Assembly (NCBI GenBank): GCA_964503315.1
Contig: CAZCZL010000012.1
Coordinates: 39,121 to 103,120, forward strand
Length of the DNA stretch: 64,000 nucleotides
Direction of reading: 5' to 3'
Source of the DNA: FEB-12 sp964503315
Lineage (GTDB): Bacteria; Zixibacteria; MSB-5A5; GN15; FEB-12
In this document: positions 17,801 through 25,998 of the stretch, piece after piece
Layout of the letters: the number at the start of each line of letters is the position of its first letter
Position numbering within the stretch: the first letter of the stretch is position 1
The notes under the pieces: generated by a model
Told to the model about the DNA's origin: nothing
The model's input: the letters and a program-made list of their open reading frames with translations, nothing else
Database searches by the model: none
Position numbers and translations under genes: made by a program

Positions 17801-18775
17801 ATCACGCGTCTCTTCACTCAGCAGATAGCTGAGCGGATAGGCGGCGATATCGAGATCGACAACCTGCGCGCTGTCGGTTAGCGTGATGTGGCCATATAGG
17901 CTGTCTTTGACCAGATTTCCTGAAAGCGCGATCTGTGGCGTGACCGCAACTGATATCTCCGGAAAGATGGCGGCGAATTCGGTGAAGTCGAAAGAATCGC
18001 TGGTCATGCTGCCGGAGGCGGTGACCGTGTCGGCTCCAACATAGTTGGCGGTGGCGCCGGCTCTGTTTCGCTTTGTTTCGATGGTCAGGTCGCTGATGGT
18101 GAGGATATCGTTTTTGCGTGTAGCATTAAACGCGAGTCGCTCAAGCCGCAATAATGGGTCCGACAACTGTACCTGCAGCTCCTCGAGCGATAACCGTGAG
18201 GCTGAATCGGCGTACATGGCAGAGAAATGCAGAAGCATATCTTCGAATCGAAGCCGCAAGGTTGTATCCAGAGCCGCGACAGAGCCAGCAGTGTTGCGAA
18301 GCGTGAAGTTGTCCAGAAGCAACGTGTAGCTGAATGGCTCTTCATCGGCGGCGGAATCGATCACCGAGGTCGTATCCGGCTTCATCAGGCCGGCAACATT
18401 CCAATTGCTGTCCGCATACTGTCGAAGCGAGAACTCGACCGAGTCGATGATTATTGAATCAACCTTGATCTGCTGGTCAAGAAGAGGCGATAGTTGGTAG
18501 CCGAGTTTCAGATGCTGGATCGTGCAGATCGTGTCCAGCTCGCGAACAAGAGATATGTCCGAGAGCTCTATCTCACCAAACAAGCTACCCGAGATATCGC
18601 CAACCGCCAGTTCGCCATTCAGCATGGCATTGACTTTGGCGACACCCATATCCAGCAAATGCCGCTTCACCCACTGCGTGCGGAGCAACAGCAGGACTAT
18701 TGCCGCCAGGCAGATGATCACCAGCAGCGAGTAGGTCAGGATACGGGTCACCCGCTTGAGGAATCTGCCCATCAA
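14879..18775 (-). CDS. tamB: TamB-like translocation and assembly module protein (DUF490)
   Basis: A 1298-residue AsmA/TamB-family protein spanning the periplasm. One N-terminal membrane anchor (about 10-32, rich in Leu/Ile) is followed by a very long beta-rich region and a C-terminal DUF490/TamB domain (about 950-1298). That domain has blocks such as TVVRGKYIMYGKEFVIKEG, LNFTGGAEYNPDLNLIAQYV and IPERDALAYVVFGRS. Such proteins form a hydrophobic groove between the membranes and are tied to autotransporter insertion or phospholipid transfer. The stop gives the C terminus FKFAW. Its start overlaps the tamA stop by 4 bases, as expected for a co-translated pair. Confidence 0.92.
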   Translation of the reverse strand: MMGRFLKRVTRILTYSLLVIICLAAIVLLLLRTQWVKRHLLDMGVAKVNAMLNGELAVGDISGSLFGEIELSDISLVRELDTICTIQHLKLGYQLSPLLDQQIKVDSIIIDSVEFSLRQYADSNWNVAGLMKPDTTSVIDSAADEEPFSYTLLLDNFTLRNTAGSVAALDTTLRLRFEDMLLHFSAMYADSASRLSLEELQVQLSDPLLRLERLAFNATRKNDILTISDLTIETKRNRAGATANYVGADTVTASGSMTSDSFDFTEFAAIFPEISVAVTPQIALSGNLVKDSLYGHITLTDSAQVVDLDIAAYPLSYLLSEETRDSVGYSLDGSLANVDVARWMGDSLLAYIINGALAVRGHGLTPEKMQVALTSNLSECMVLEHRLDTASCDLVFADGKLSGFGTIESNFGSIVIDSLSADLLGDESYSIAADLRSLDLAPLFDNDSLRSDLNMRLNLQGKGFDTSTASASLALDMTASRIYDVAIAQSQARINCAPGLINIDTLVLNSDLVALSAGGEVSDGERAAIDFRAIIEDLSRFHSFAGTDSLGGRIELIGQITGRLDSMVVEGTTNGNDLRYLTTSLQTLTSRFDLVLVDSAVLGNVDLRAEQIIASGFLIDSLTGQATLSEELIASELHFATPDGLTLSGNIDIPSDSIVTAIVRSLTIDYLNQHWSGGSAETKVRMLDDAYAIEQFALASRPDSAGNVQRLAIDGRFSMTGSQDLRIGYDKIAVAPIAELMATEYALGGLLSGTLHLTGTADRPLLTGRTVLTNGLVQKFAYDSLALEYTYANERFNWTGLLDPGVTGELTTTGYFPLHLSLIDSSDVLLPNAPMEIKLAANQLPFAVLGSVAEEMKINGGIINANITLGGTWNQPDMAGMLSIGQASFAMEEIGAEYDNLAMALSFNDNRIILDSLVVARGKGFLRATGQLEFENTLMSGVLHSTDFTLVADKIFLARHSNFEIQISGNTSLQGSTAEPRFGGEVTIDRSKFYVPFLTEMAAKSSGTLESPPLLMAALYPDASVSDSTIQAADSAEVSAMASFDYYRNMRGEMALTIPRNTWLKSPEMNIEISGDIRMVKNSPDDFELFGPITVVRGKYIMYGKEFVIKEGTLNFTGGAEYNPDLNLIAQYVFRSPEREKHTLVATITGKAFTPQVAFALDGSEIPERDALAYVVFGRSMDEVTASGAGGGSGDMAKGVAANVLAGQLASTLGKSLALDVVEIDASSSLAGATITLGKYLTTDLFMSYQRGVGNPSEDEVTPVIVTLEYELTRNLALQLLQGDPKASGFDFVFKFAW

Positions 18776-20649
18776 AATGCCTGCCCCACGCTGATGTGGA
18801 CTTGCGTGGTTTTGTCAATGTCTGAGATCGGTGCGGCAACATCGAGGCGGATCGGGCCTATCGGAGTCGTGACTCGAATACCAAGGCCGGCAGAATAACG
18901 GAGGTCATCCGTGGGGAAATCAAACGCTCCCAGCCAGACATTGCCGAAATCGCAGAATGCCGCGCCGGTCAGGATGCCGATGATCGGAAAGCGAAGTTCT
19001 ATGTTTGCTTCGAATAGGCTTCGTCCGCCCACCGGGTCGCCATTGATCTGCGGCCCCAGTTCCTGGCGGGCCCATCCGCGCACAGAATTACTTCCGCCGG
19101 AGAAGAGCCGTTCTTCGAAGGGGATTATATCCTCATCAGAGAACTCTTTGGCTCCACCGATCTTCGCGCGAAGTGCCAGGGTGAACGGCGCAAAATGGCG
19201 GTAGTGTCGCGCTTCACTCACCAGCTTCCAGAAATGGAAATCGGACCCAAAGCCGAGTCCGCTGAGCGTGACATTGGTGGAGAGAAAGAATCCGCGCGTG
19301 GGTGAGAACAACGGTTTGGAGTTTTCGAACTGTCCACCGAACGCCAGACTAGATTTGGTGTATTCTTCCGCGTCGATATCGCCTATTACCGCGCGCTGAG
19401 CCGCGGAGAGGTCAAGGTTTTTGACATCCTCATAGGTATACGTGACCGCGCCGCCGAGATGATCCGTGAAGGTATGGCTCAGTTGGATATCACCACCGAT
19501 TCGGCGCACATCAAACGCTTCCTCGTCCTGCCGCCAGAGGTACGGGCCGAGCGTCAGGGTGGTCCGCGGATGAATAAATGCCGGCTGAATAACACTCAAA
19601 CGCACAAGGTACGGCTCGATCTTGGAATGCTTGACATATAGCCGTAATGTTCTTGGACCGCCGAGGAAGCCATACTTCCGAATATCGCCGTACGCGCGGA
19701 ACTGCTCCTCGCGACCATAGCCCATGCCTGTTTTTACTTTGTAGCGCGCTCCCTCTCGGACGGCCACGGTGACGGGTATCTGTCGCGTTGCGGAATCGCC
19801 GAGTTGAGGATGAACGGTCGCGACCTGGAACATTCCTAGACCATACACCTGCTTCTGTGACTGAAGAACGAGTCGGCGGTCGTAACGCTGTCCCGGCTGA
19901 TACGCCAGCATGCGGGAAATGGAGCCATCGGCAAAACGCTCATTCCCCGCGATACTTGTCTCTCCAAAGGTCGCGAGCGGCCCGGCGGTGATCTTCCAGA
20001 CTACGATCACCCGCGAAGTGAGCGTATCTATCAGGAGGTGGTGGCCTATTCTGGAGTAGGGGTATCCCTGGTTGGACATAATTAGGACAAGGCTGTCGCG
20101 GTCGACCAGAAGCGATGAGTCGCGGAAGCGATTCCCCCGCTGAAGCATAAACTCATCTCGGGCCTTGTGCAATTGCCAGAGGAGCATGGTCCGCTCGGAT
20201 TCGTCGATATCCGGTATCTCGTATCCGACACTGTCGATGACTATCGGTTTCCCTTCGTCGATAACGATCCGAAGTTTGATCTCATCCTTGCGCGGGTCGT
20301 ACTTGACCACCTCCGGTTCAGTGATAGTCGCGCGAACAAAACCCTCCTGCTGATAGAACCGCTGGACCTTGGCGATTCCTTCGTTGATCACATCCGAATC
20401 GTAAAGATAGGAGTCATCGTCACCAAATATGCCGGAAACGCCGGATGAACCACCGGATCTGAGGATAGTCTGAAGTTCACCGTCGGAGAATGTTTCATTC
20501 CCCGCAAAATCAATCTTAGTGATCTTGGCGCCGGACTGTGCCAGTATGCTTGACGCGAGGAGACTACCAAGCAGAAGAAGAAATAGAATGAGAAGCCGCG
20601 AAGAGAAGTAGCGAGAGTTGTATCTAACCGGCTCGTGTGACATAGTCAT
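18772..20649 (-). CDS. tamA: TamA-like Omp85 outer-membrane protein
   Basis: A 625-residue Omp85-family protein. A signal peptide (1-37, ending ILA, before QSGAK) precedes POTRA-type repeats over about 40-300, for example KITKIDFAGNETFSDGELQTIL and later LATFGETSIAGNERFADGSI. A C-terminal beta barrel follows, ending in phenylalanine (VHISVGQAF). The conserved barrel motif RGWARQELGP is visible, matching the Omp85 (V)RGF/Y element with Trp. It is translationally coupled to tamB, so TamA is preferred over BamA, although three or more POTRA repeats are possible and a search would be needed to count them. Confidence 0.92.
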   Translation of the reverse strand: MTMSHEPVRYNSRYFSSRLLILFLLLLGSLLASSILAQSGAKITKIDFAGNETFSDGELQTILRSGGSSGVSGIFGDDDSYLYDSDVINEGIAKVQRFYQQEGFVRATITEPEVVKYDPRKDEIKLRIVIDEGKPIVIDSVGYEIPDIDESERTMLLWQLHKARDEFMLQRGNRFRDSSLLVDRDSLVLIMSNQGYPYSRIGHHLLIDTLTSRVIVVWKITAGPLATFGETSIAGNERFADGSISRMLAYQPGQRYDRRLVLQSQKQVYGLGMFQVATVHPQLGDSATRQIPVTVAVREGARYKVKTGMGYGREEQFRAYGDIRKYGFLGGPRTLRLYVKHSKIEPYLVRLSVIQPAFIHPRTTLTLGPYLWRQDEEAFDVRRIGGDIQLSHTFTDHLGGAVTYTYEDVKNLDLSAAQRAVIGDIDAEEYTKSSLAFGGQFENSKPLFSPTRGFFLSTNVTLSGLGFGSDFHFWKLVSEARHYRHFAPFTLALRAKIGGAKEFSDEDIIPFEERLFSGGSNSVRGWARQELGPQINGDPVGGRSLFEANIELRFPIIGILTGAAFCDFGNVWLGAFDFPTDDLRYSAGLGIRVTTPIGPIRLDVAAPISDIDKTTQVHISVGQAF

Positions 20650-20680
20650 CAGCTCCGGAGATTATCAGGGCGTTCGCGCC

Positions 20681-21448
20681 TTATGAACGCGAAGAATCCT
20701 GCGCGGGCGGTTGAGGGCGGAATTCCGGCTTGAGCATTTTGCCCAGGCGCTCCAGAGGAATTGAGACCACTTGCACTCCCGCGGCATAGGGGGCGACCGC
20801 GTATGGTTCGAAGAATATCACCAGATCGCGCGGCGCGAGCATAAAGCGGGAGAACTTGGTCAGATCCGGCTCGGTACCGACTTCAACCATCTCCTCATTA
20901 TACATCTCACCCAGAACCTGTCGAAGCTCCGCGCGGGAGATGACCGAGAGACTGTCCGCAACTTTAGCCCGTCGTTCGAACAGGTCGGAAAGTAGGAGAA
21001 GTCGCTTAGTCGACATGTCGAAATTCAGCGTCGTGACGGTGGTCATGCCGTGCGCGCCGCCGGTGTAGGAGTACTCATCGAACTTGAAGCAGGCGATATT
21101 CGGCGGGAAAACAGATGAACTGTAATTGATATCGAGTTCCGCCTGCCAGGCCGGAGATTCCGAACTATCCGGCGCCGCCGCCAGGAAGCTGTCTATCTGC
21201 TCCCGCACAAACTGCTCTAAGAGCGTATCGACGATCGGTTCACCGGTGCGCGGGAACCGCGCGGAGTACTGGTATCTGGCCGTGGAGTCGCTGAGCGCCG
21301 CCGGTTCTTCGAGGGGGAGCAAACCGAGGGTATCGCCGGCCTCGAGAGAAAAGATATCCACCGGAGCCGGCTGCTGGACTACTTCCTTCTCTTTGGCACA
21401 GCCAGAAACAAGCAGGATCAGGAGGCTGGAAAGAACCGCGATCTTCAC
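20681..21448 (-). CDS. DUF3298-type lipoprotein
   Basis: A 255-residue lipoprotein. I place the start at GTG 21448 because GGAG lies 8 bases before it and the residues that follow form a lipoprotein signal with lipobox LLVSGC (Cys17). The longer open frame from 21613 adds 55 residues without signal character. The block YSYTGGAHGMTTVTTLNFDMST and the downstream LLSDLF fit the DUF4163/DUF3298 pair found in envelope proteins near peptidoglycan enzymes such as PdaC. No catalytic residues are evident, so a binding or structural role is likely. It lies 31 bases upstream of tamA on the same strand and could be cotranscribed with it. Confidence 0.8.
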   Translation of the reverse strand: MKIAVLSSLLILLVSGCAKEKEVVQQPAPVDIFSLEAGDTLGLLPLEEPAALSDSTARYQYSARFPRTGEPIVDTLLEQFVREQIDSFLAAAPDSSESPAWQAELDINYSSSVFPPNIACFKFDEYSYTGGAHGMTTVTTLNFDMSTKRLLLLSDLFERRAKVADSLSVISRAELRQVLGEMYNEEMVEVGTEPDLTKFSRFMLAPRDLVIFFEPYAVAPYAAGVQVVSIPLERLGKMLKPEFRPQPPAQDSSRS

Positions 21449-21679
21449 TATGGTCGCTCCGGTTGGCGAGTGGCCGAAATTCTGGTTTTGAGTGCCATTT
21501 TCATACTTAAAATGTAAAGATGCAGAGGAAGTTTCCGCAACGCAAGCAAATCGGCAGAAAGGTCCATGACTCAGTATATCTGGTACCAAATTGGACTTAC
21601 AGTCCTGACCCATTAGTTAGAAGAAAGCATGCGCTGGTAGGCAGCAAGTCGGACGAAAAGAAGTTGATCACCACGAGGC

Positions 21680-21713
21680 AAACAGAAACGGGATGGCGGA
21701 TTCGCCATCCCGT
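21680..21713 (-). terminator. Terminator of the octaheme cytochrome gene
   Basis: ACGGGATGGCG (21688-21698) and CGCCATCCCGT (21703-21713) form a perfect 11-bp stem with a 4-base loop, 28 bases after the cytochrome stop. In the minus direction it is followed by a T-rich TTCTGTTT. Confidence 0.85.
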
Positions 21714-21741
21714 GAATACCAGCGAATTTGAGCGCCGAAGG

Positions 21742-22989
21742 TTAGCCCTTACGCCCCTTATGGTTGGCACGCAATTCGGTCGCCATCTCACGGATCTCCG
21801 TCAGATCACGCACCATCTCGGACCATCCGTACCAGAGCGAATAATCCGGATTATTGTGGAACGCGCCCTGGAATGCCCGCATCCGATGTTCCAGATGCAT
21901 AGCGAACAGTTTCTGCTCGATACTGGTCGGAGCGTCATGGAACGTCAGCAGATCCGGAAACGCGCCGGCATAGCCGGCAGGTTTCGCGAGGATACCGTCG
22001 GTATAGAGCGACGCGATCTCGCGAATTGCCTGCGCCAACAGGTGATCCGCCTCACGAATGATGTCATCTCCCTTCGCCAGTTCCGCTTTAGCGAAGTTCT
22101 CGGAGTGACACTGCCCGCAGGCACTGATCATTTTGTTCCGTTCACGGTCGAAATCCTCCTGCGTCAGTCGAGCGACATCGGCGGCCTTAACCGCGTCGAG
22201 CCGTCCAGTCGGCTGGCCGGTCGGGTCGAGCACACCGAGCGCCTGCAATATTGTCACCTGATCGGCGGCCCATTGCGAATCCGCCGGCAATGGGAGGCGA
22301 ACCGCCAGGAATCCCCACGCGGTGCGGACTTCGTGGTTTCCTTCCTGCATATGGCAATCCTGACAGGTCGGCGCGGACGCGGATTCCGGGAGTGTGCCGT
22401 TCTGCTTTAGGAGATAGCGTACGCCATGTTTGGAGGATGAGTACATTTCCCACTGCGGGTGGTCAAAGCCCATATGACAGGTCTGACAGGCCTGCGGTTG
22501 TTTCGCTTCGATGACCGAGAAGGTGTGTCGAGTATGGCAGGCATCACAGGACGCGTTTCCGAAACCGGGGTTGTCGGTCTTGAGCTTCTTGAGTTCCTCA
22601 TCGGATTTTATCCCGATCTTGTGGCAACCGCCGCATCCTTTCATGCCATCGATAAGCGCTACCGGATGAGCATGCGTGGTTGGCATTGCTTTAAGCGCGG
22701 TCCAGGCATGGGCATGTTTCCCCTTCATGAACTGCTCAGTTTGCTGACTGTGGCACTCGCCGCAGGTCTGCGGAGTCGGCAGCGTGACTTTGTCGACATC
22801 GGCGGCGCTGGTATGGCCAGATCCGTGGCATCCGTCGCAGCCAATATCATTGGCGGCATGTTTCGAAAGCTTCCAGTCTGTCACAATATTCGGTGTGATC
22901 TTGGAGTGGCATTCCTGACAGGTCTCTGCCGAGCTGACGACCGGGAGCACTAGCGCCAGTGCCGTCAGAATAAGGAGCAAGCGTTTCAT
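21742..22989 (-). CDS. Octaheme c-type cytochrome, hydroxylamine-oxidoreductase (HAO)-like
   Basis: A 415-residue exported cytochrome. The signal peptide is residues 1-21, ending SSA. Eight CXXCH heme sites start at C24, C51, C77, C119, C148, C168, C209 and C291. The fourth, CGGCH (119-123), would be the active-site heme in HAO/NrfA-type arrangements. After the last heme a long helical tail ends in AFHNNPDYSLWYGW (376-389), which I recognise from the HAO family. Members either oxidise hydroxylamine or, as epsilon-HAO, reduce nitrite or hydroxylamine. Whether the heme-crosslinking tyrosine of true HAO is present cannot be settled by eye. The gene is monocistronic with a strong terminator and an FNR-like box upstream, suggesting anaerobic or nitrogen-oxide control. 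Confidence 0.9.
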   Translation of the reverse strand: MKRLLLILTALALVLPVVSSAETCQECHSKITPNIVTDWKLSKHAANDIGCDGCHGSGHTSAADVDKVTLPTPQTCGECHSQQTEQFMKGKHAHAWTALKAMPTTHAHPVALIDGMKGCGGCHKIGIKSDEELKKLKTDNPGFGNASCDACHTRHTFSVIEAKQPQACQTCHMGFDHPQWEMYSSSKHGVRYLLKQNGTLPESASAPTCQDCHMQEGNHEVRTAWGFLAVRLPLPADSQWAADQVTILQALGVLDPTGQPTGRLDAVKAADVARLTQEDFDRERNKMISACGQCHSENFAKAELAKGDDIIREADHLLAQAIREIASLYTDGILAKPAGYAGAFPDLLTFHDAPTSIEQKLFAMHLEHRMRAFQGAFHNNPDYSLWYGWSEMVRDLTEIREMATELRANHKGRKG

Positions 22990-23048
22990 ACGTACCTCGT
23001 AAGATAAAAATGGGATGATCGCCCCATGCTAACAGTTTGGTTTGGTGG

Positions 23049-23054
23049 ATAATA
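23049..23054 (-). promoter_or_regulatory. Candidate -10 box of the octaheme cytochrome promoter
   Basis: TATTAT on the minus strand, about 60 bases before the ATG. Transcription would start near 23042. A palindromic activator site sits at the position where a -35 box would otherwise be. Confidence 0.45.
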
Positions 23055-23076
23055 CGGGTATGAAATAGTGGCTCCC

Positions 23077-23090
23077 TTGACTTTAGTCAA
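23077..23090. promoter_or_regulatory. CRP/FNR-type palindrome upstream of the octaheme cytochrome
   Basis: The 14-base site TTGAC-N4-GTCAA (TTGACTTTAGTCAA) is a perfect palindrome close to the FNR/DNR consensus TTGAT-N4-ATCAA. Its centre lies about 41.5 bases before the start predicted from the TATTAT box at 23049-23054, the classic class II activator position. Confidence 0.6.
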
Positions 23091-23198
23091 CTTGAACCGA
23101 AACGATTTCTTCGCTCAAAGAGGACTGCCAGCGGTCCTCTCTTTAGTTCGACTGAGTTCTTGCCGACCTAGTCTTTATCAGCAGACTGGAGTTGAGAT

Positions 23199-23993
23199 AT
23201 GGTTGCCTATTTGCCTTACTTGTTAATCGGTCTTGTGGCCTGGGGGATTTTTGCCTTGATCCGCCATTCCCGTCGGCTCATGGCCGAGCAGAAGCAGATG
23301 TTGCAGGAGCTCGGATTTACCGAAATAGCTGCGGTTGACAGCGAATTAACTGCCAAAGTGAATCGTCTGCGGAATATCGGGCGAGGGAACGTCAGGATAA
23401 CCAAAGCATACTCGCGACGTCAGGGATACTATACGCTCTATATCCTGTATGTATGGACGGGGGGCAAGTCGGATTCTTCAACCCAGTGGACTTCCGCTAT
23501 CGTATCGCCTGAATTGGATCTTCCCACTTTTGCCCTATCGCCCGCGCTTCCAATCAAGGGAAAATTGGGCGAGTGGTTGAACAGCGCGATCACCTGGGCG
23601 ATACAAAAGCGCGGAATGTCCCGCGTAGAGATACCGAAAGAGACGGGATGCGCCGAGAGTCATTATCTGTTCGCGGAGAAGCCGGAGCAGGCCAAGGGAT
23701 ATTTCCCGAGCCAGTTCTGGGAGCGGATGGCGACCGACAAACATCGCTTGATGCTCGAAGGGAGCGGTGAGATGTTGCTTTTCTGGTCGATGCCTGGCGC
23801 GGACAAACAGAGCCGTCGCGTCAATTGGGTGGGAAATCGCAAGGCAGTACGTTTGCGCATGGATATCGCGGAACGATTGTTTGGCTGGATGCGCGAGTGC
23901 GGCAAAGTAGCGCAAAAAAGTCAGGCGCGGAATCTGTCGGGGGTGCTGAATGGTATCAGCGCGATCCAGGCGGAGCGTGATCACTCCGCCTGA
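23199..23993 (+). CDS. Hypothetical protein with one N-terminal membrane helix
   Basis: A 264-residue protein I do not recognise. Residues 3-22 form a single membrane helix (YLPYLLIGLVAWGIFALI), followed by Arg/Lys-rich residues that suggest an Nin-Cout anchor with a cytoplasmic body. The body is mixed alpha/beta without cysteines arranged as metal or redox sites and with no repeats. It is divergent from the octaheme cytochrome, so it could share the intergenic control region. It is convergent with the DUF3857 gene, whose stop is 13 bases away. Codon use and length look like a real gene. Confidence 0.7.
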   Translation: MVAYLPYLLIGLVAWGIFALIRHSRRLMAEQKQMLQELGFTEIAAVDSELTAKVNRLRNIGRGNVRITKAYSRRQGYYTLYILYVWTGGKSDSSTQWTSAIVSPELDLPTFALSPALPIKGKLGEWLNSAITWAIQKRGMSRVEIPKETGCAESHYLFAEKPEQAKGYFPSQFWERMATDKHRLMLEGSGEMLLFWSMPGADKQSRRVNWVGNRKAVRLRMDIAERLFGWMRECGKVAQKSQARNLSGVLNGISAIQAERDHSA

Positions 23994-24006
23994 ATAACGC
24001 GGTAGA

Positions 24007-25998
24007 TCACGCCGGTTTGAACACTATCGCGTCGATGATCGAGCGTGAGTTCTTGCCGATCAGTTCAAGCAACGCGCCGTATTTCTCCCGCGGCTGCAGC
24101 GAACGCTTCAACGTGATCACCTGCTTCAGCAGTATCCCGTTCGATGTCTGTTCCGAGGTGCAGGTGAGAGTCCCGAACTCATTCTCAATATTGATCGGCT
24201 CAGGCAGAGCGGCGGTGATCCATCCGGCAGGCGCCGTAATGGCAAAGGTTTGCTCTATCCGTCTGGTGAAACCGACCCAGACAGGATTCTGACGGGCTGT
24301 GGTATCCATGGAGAGGATCGATTCAACCATTGATGTCATCAGATCAGCGCTTTGCAGCACCATCTCCTGCGGAGTGGTCATCACCAGGTTACCGATGGTG
24401 TAGTCGTAGTCAACAATGAACGGCTGGTCTATCAGGCTGTCGTTCGTGATAATCAGCGAATTGACTGTCAGATCCGCGCCTGGGAAATGGAGCGCCGACT
24501 TGAGCGAATCGATCACTTCATTGCGGTCTACATTGCGAATATCAAAGCGCGCGCGGTAGGCGTAACTCCCCTGGTACGTGCGCCGCTGTTTGACGCCCAC
24601 CATGCCATTGGAGTCAATGGCGATCTGAAAGTCGCCGCTCAGGATATTCTTCTCGGTGGTATCCACCGGGATCTTCCATTGTCGGGCAAAGCTCTCATCC
24701 GAAACGATGACCGTCGGCTGGTCCTGATAGAAATCGGGGACTTGTCCGACAGGGAGCCGCACCGAGGCGGGAAAAACAATTTGCACGCGGTTGTCGAGAT
24801 GGGCCAGCAGGGCCGGTACCTGCACCTGGTCGACTGAGATAAAGCTGGCATCGAAGTAGCCATTGTACGCATCATGGACCAGCAGGTAATCGCTGTCAAT
24901 CCCCGCATGACTCAGCATATTCCTGGCGAGGCCGGTAATGTCGTAGATATTCCCGCGCTTCAGTTTAAGGGTCTTACCGGGATCACCATCGTTTCCCTCC
25001 GGATACCAGATGATATTCTTGGAGACATATTCTACTATGGTTTTGAGCCGTTCATCCTGGGTGATCTTTCCGGCTATCAGTGAATCAGCCACGGCGTTGA
25101 CCTGCTTGGACTCCTTTTCGCTTTTCTTGATAGCATATTTGCGGAAGCGTTTGGCGACCTCATCCCAGGTATTCACCAGCTCCGGTTTGATATCTTCCAT
25201 CTTGAGGTAGGTGACCCGGAAATTGAGGTATTTCGCGACCTGCTTGTATGGTGGCGCATACGGTTCGTACTGGAGCGCCGGAATATCCGTCGCCTCGTAC
25301 ACCATCAACGTCTTGCGCGACTTCTCGTCCTGGCGATACTGCACCGGGATCGACCTGTTCGGCCCGATATTCTTGATCTGGATCGTCCACCAGTTAGGAT
25401 AGGCATACGTGAAGCTCAGCTTTTCACACGGGATAGTGAACTGCAGAGGGATATCGTGCTCCAAAGGTGGAAACCAGTAGGCAACATCGTAGCGGAACTC
25501 ATACCCGATCGTGACGATCGTCCCCTTCTTCACGTTGGGAAACGCTATCTTGTAATCCTTGTCACCGTCGGCGGTTTTGTATTCCTGCAGATCTTTTGTC
25601 CCAAAGAATTTCACCGTACCATCGGGATAAGAGACGCGGATATAGAACTTGTCCGGCTTGAACCCGATGCTGTAGCCGGCCAGATCGTCATCTTCGGGGT
25701 TGAGGATCAGATATTCACACTTATAGACATTGCTGTAGGTCCAGTCTGCTCCGAGGCTCCCAAAAAGCGCCGCGCCGACCGACATATTCTTGCTGCCGGA
25801 ATGCTCGATCGTCTCGTCGATATTGAGGAACACGCCGTCATAGGACGAATACTTGGCGGCATACGCCTCGCGGTCGATGGTCGGTATCGGAATATTGGGT
25901 ACTTCATCAGGGGATTCGAGTTTGACCAACTGTGGGGCACGGGGACATCCTGCCGCAAGGAACGCGGCGAACGTACAGAGGAAAATCAGCCGTTTCAT
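24007..25998 (-). CDS. DUF3857 / transglutaminase-like lipoprotein lacking the catalytic cysteine
   Basis: A 663-residue lipoprotein with lipobox LAAGC (Cys18). An N-terminal DUF3857-like beta region (about 60-270) is followed by a transglutaminase-like helix-strand unit (about 300-420) and a C-terminal beta domain. Where the active paralogue next door reads FGDCKDRAYL, this protein reads RGNIYDITGL (348-357): the nucleophilic cysteine is Ile351. The His/Asp segment is also not conserved. The fold without the nucleophile suggests a binding or regulatory pseudoenzyme. Its start overlaps the stop of the upstream paralogue by 4 bases, so the two are made together and may form a complex. Confidence 0.85.
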   Translation of the reverse strand: MKRLIFLCTFAAFLAAGCPRAPQLVKLESPDEVPNIPIPTIDREAYAAKYSSYDGVFLNIDETIEHSGSKNMSVGAALFGSLGADWTYSNVYKCEYLILNPEDDDLAGYSIGFKPDKFYIRVSYPDGTVKFFGTKDLQEYKTADGDKDYKIAFPNVKKGTIVTIGYEFRYDVAYWFPPLEHDIPLQFTIPCEKLSFTYAYPNWWTIQIKNIGPNRSIPVQYRQDEKSRKTLMVYEATDIPALQYEPYAPPYKQVAKYLNFRVTYLKMEDIKPELVNTWDEVAKRFRKYAIKKSEKESKQVNAVADSLIAGKITQDERLKTIVEYVSKNIIWYPEGNDGDPGKTLKLKRGNIYDITGLARNMLSHAGIDSDYLLVHDAYNGYFDASFISVDQVQVPALLAHLDNRVQIVFPASVRLPVGQVPDFYQDQPTVIVSDESFARQWKIPVDTTEKNILSGDFQIAIDSNGMVGVKQRRTYQGSYAYRARFDIRNVDRNEVIDSLKSALHFPGADLTVNSLIITNDSLIDQPFIVDYDYTIGNLVMTTPQEMVLQSADLMTSMVESILSMDTTARQNPVWVGFTRRIEQTFAITAPAGWITAALPEPINIENEFGTLTCTSEQTSNGILLKQVITLKRSLQPREKYGALLELIGKNSRSIIDAIVFKPA

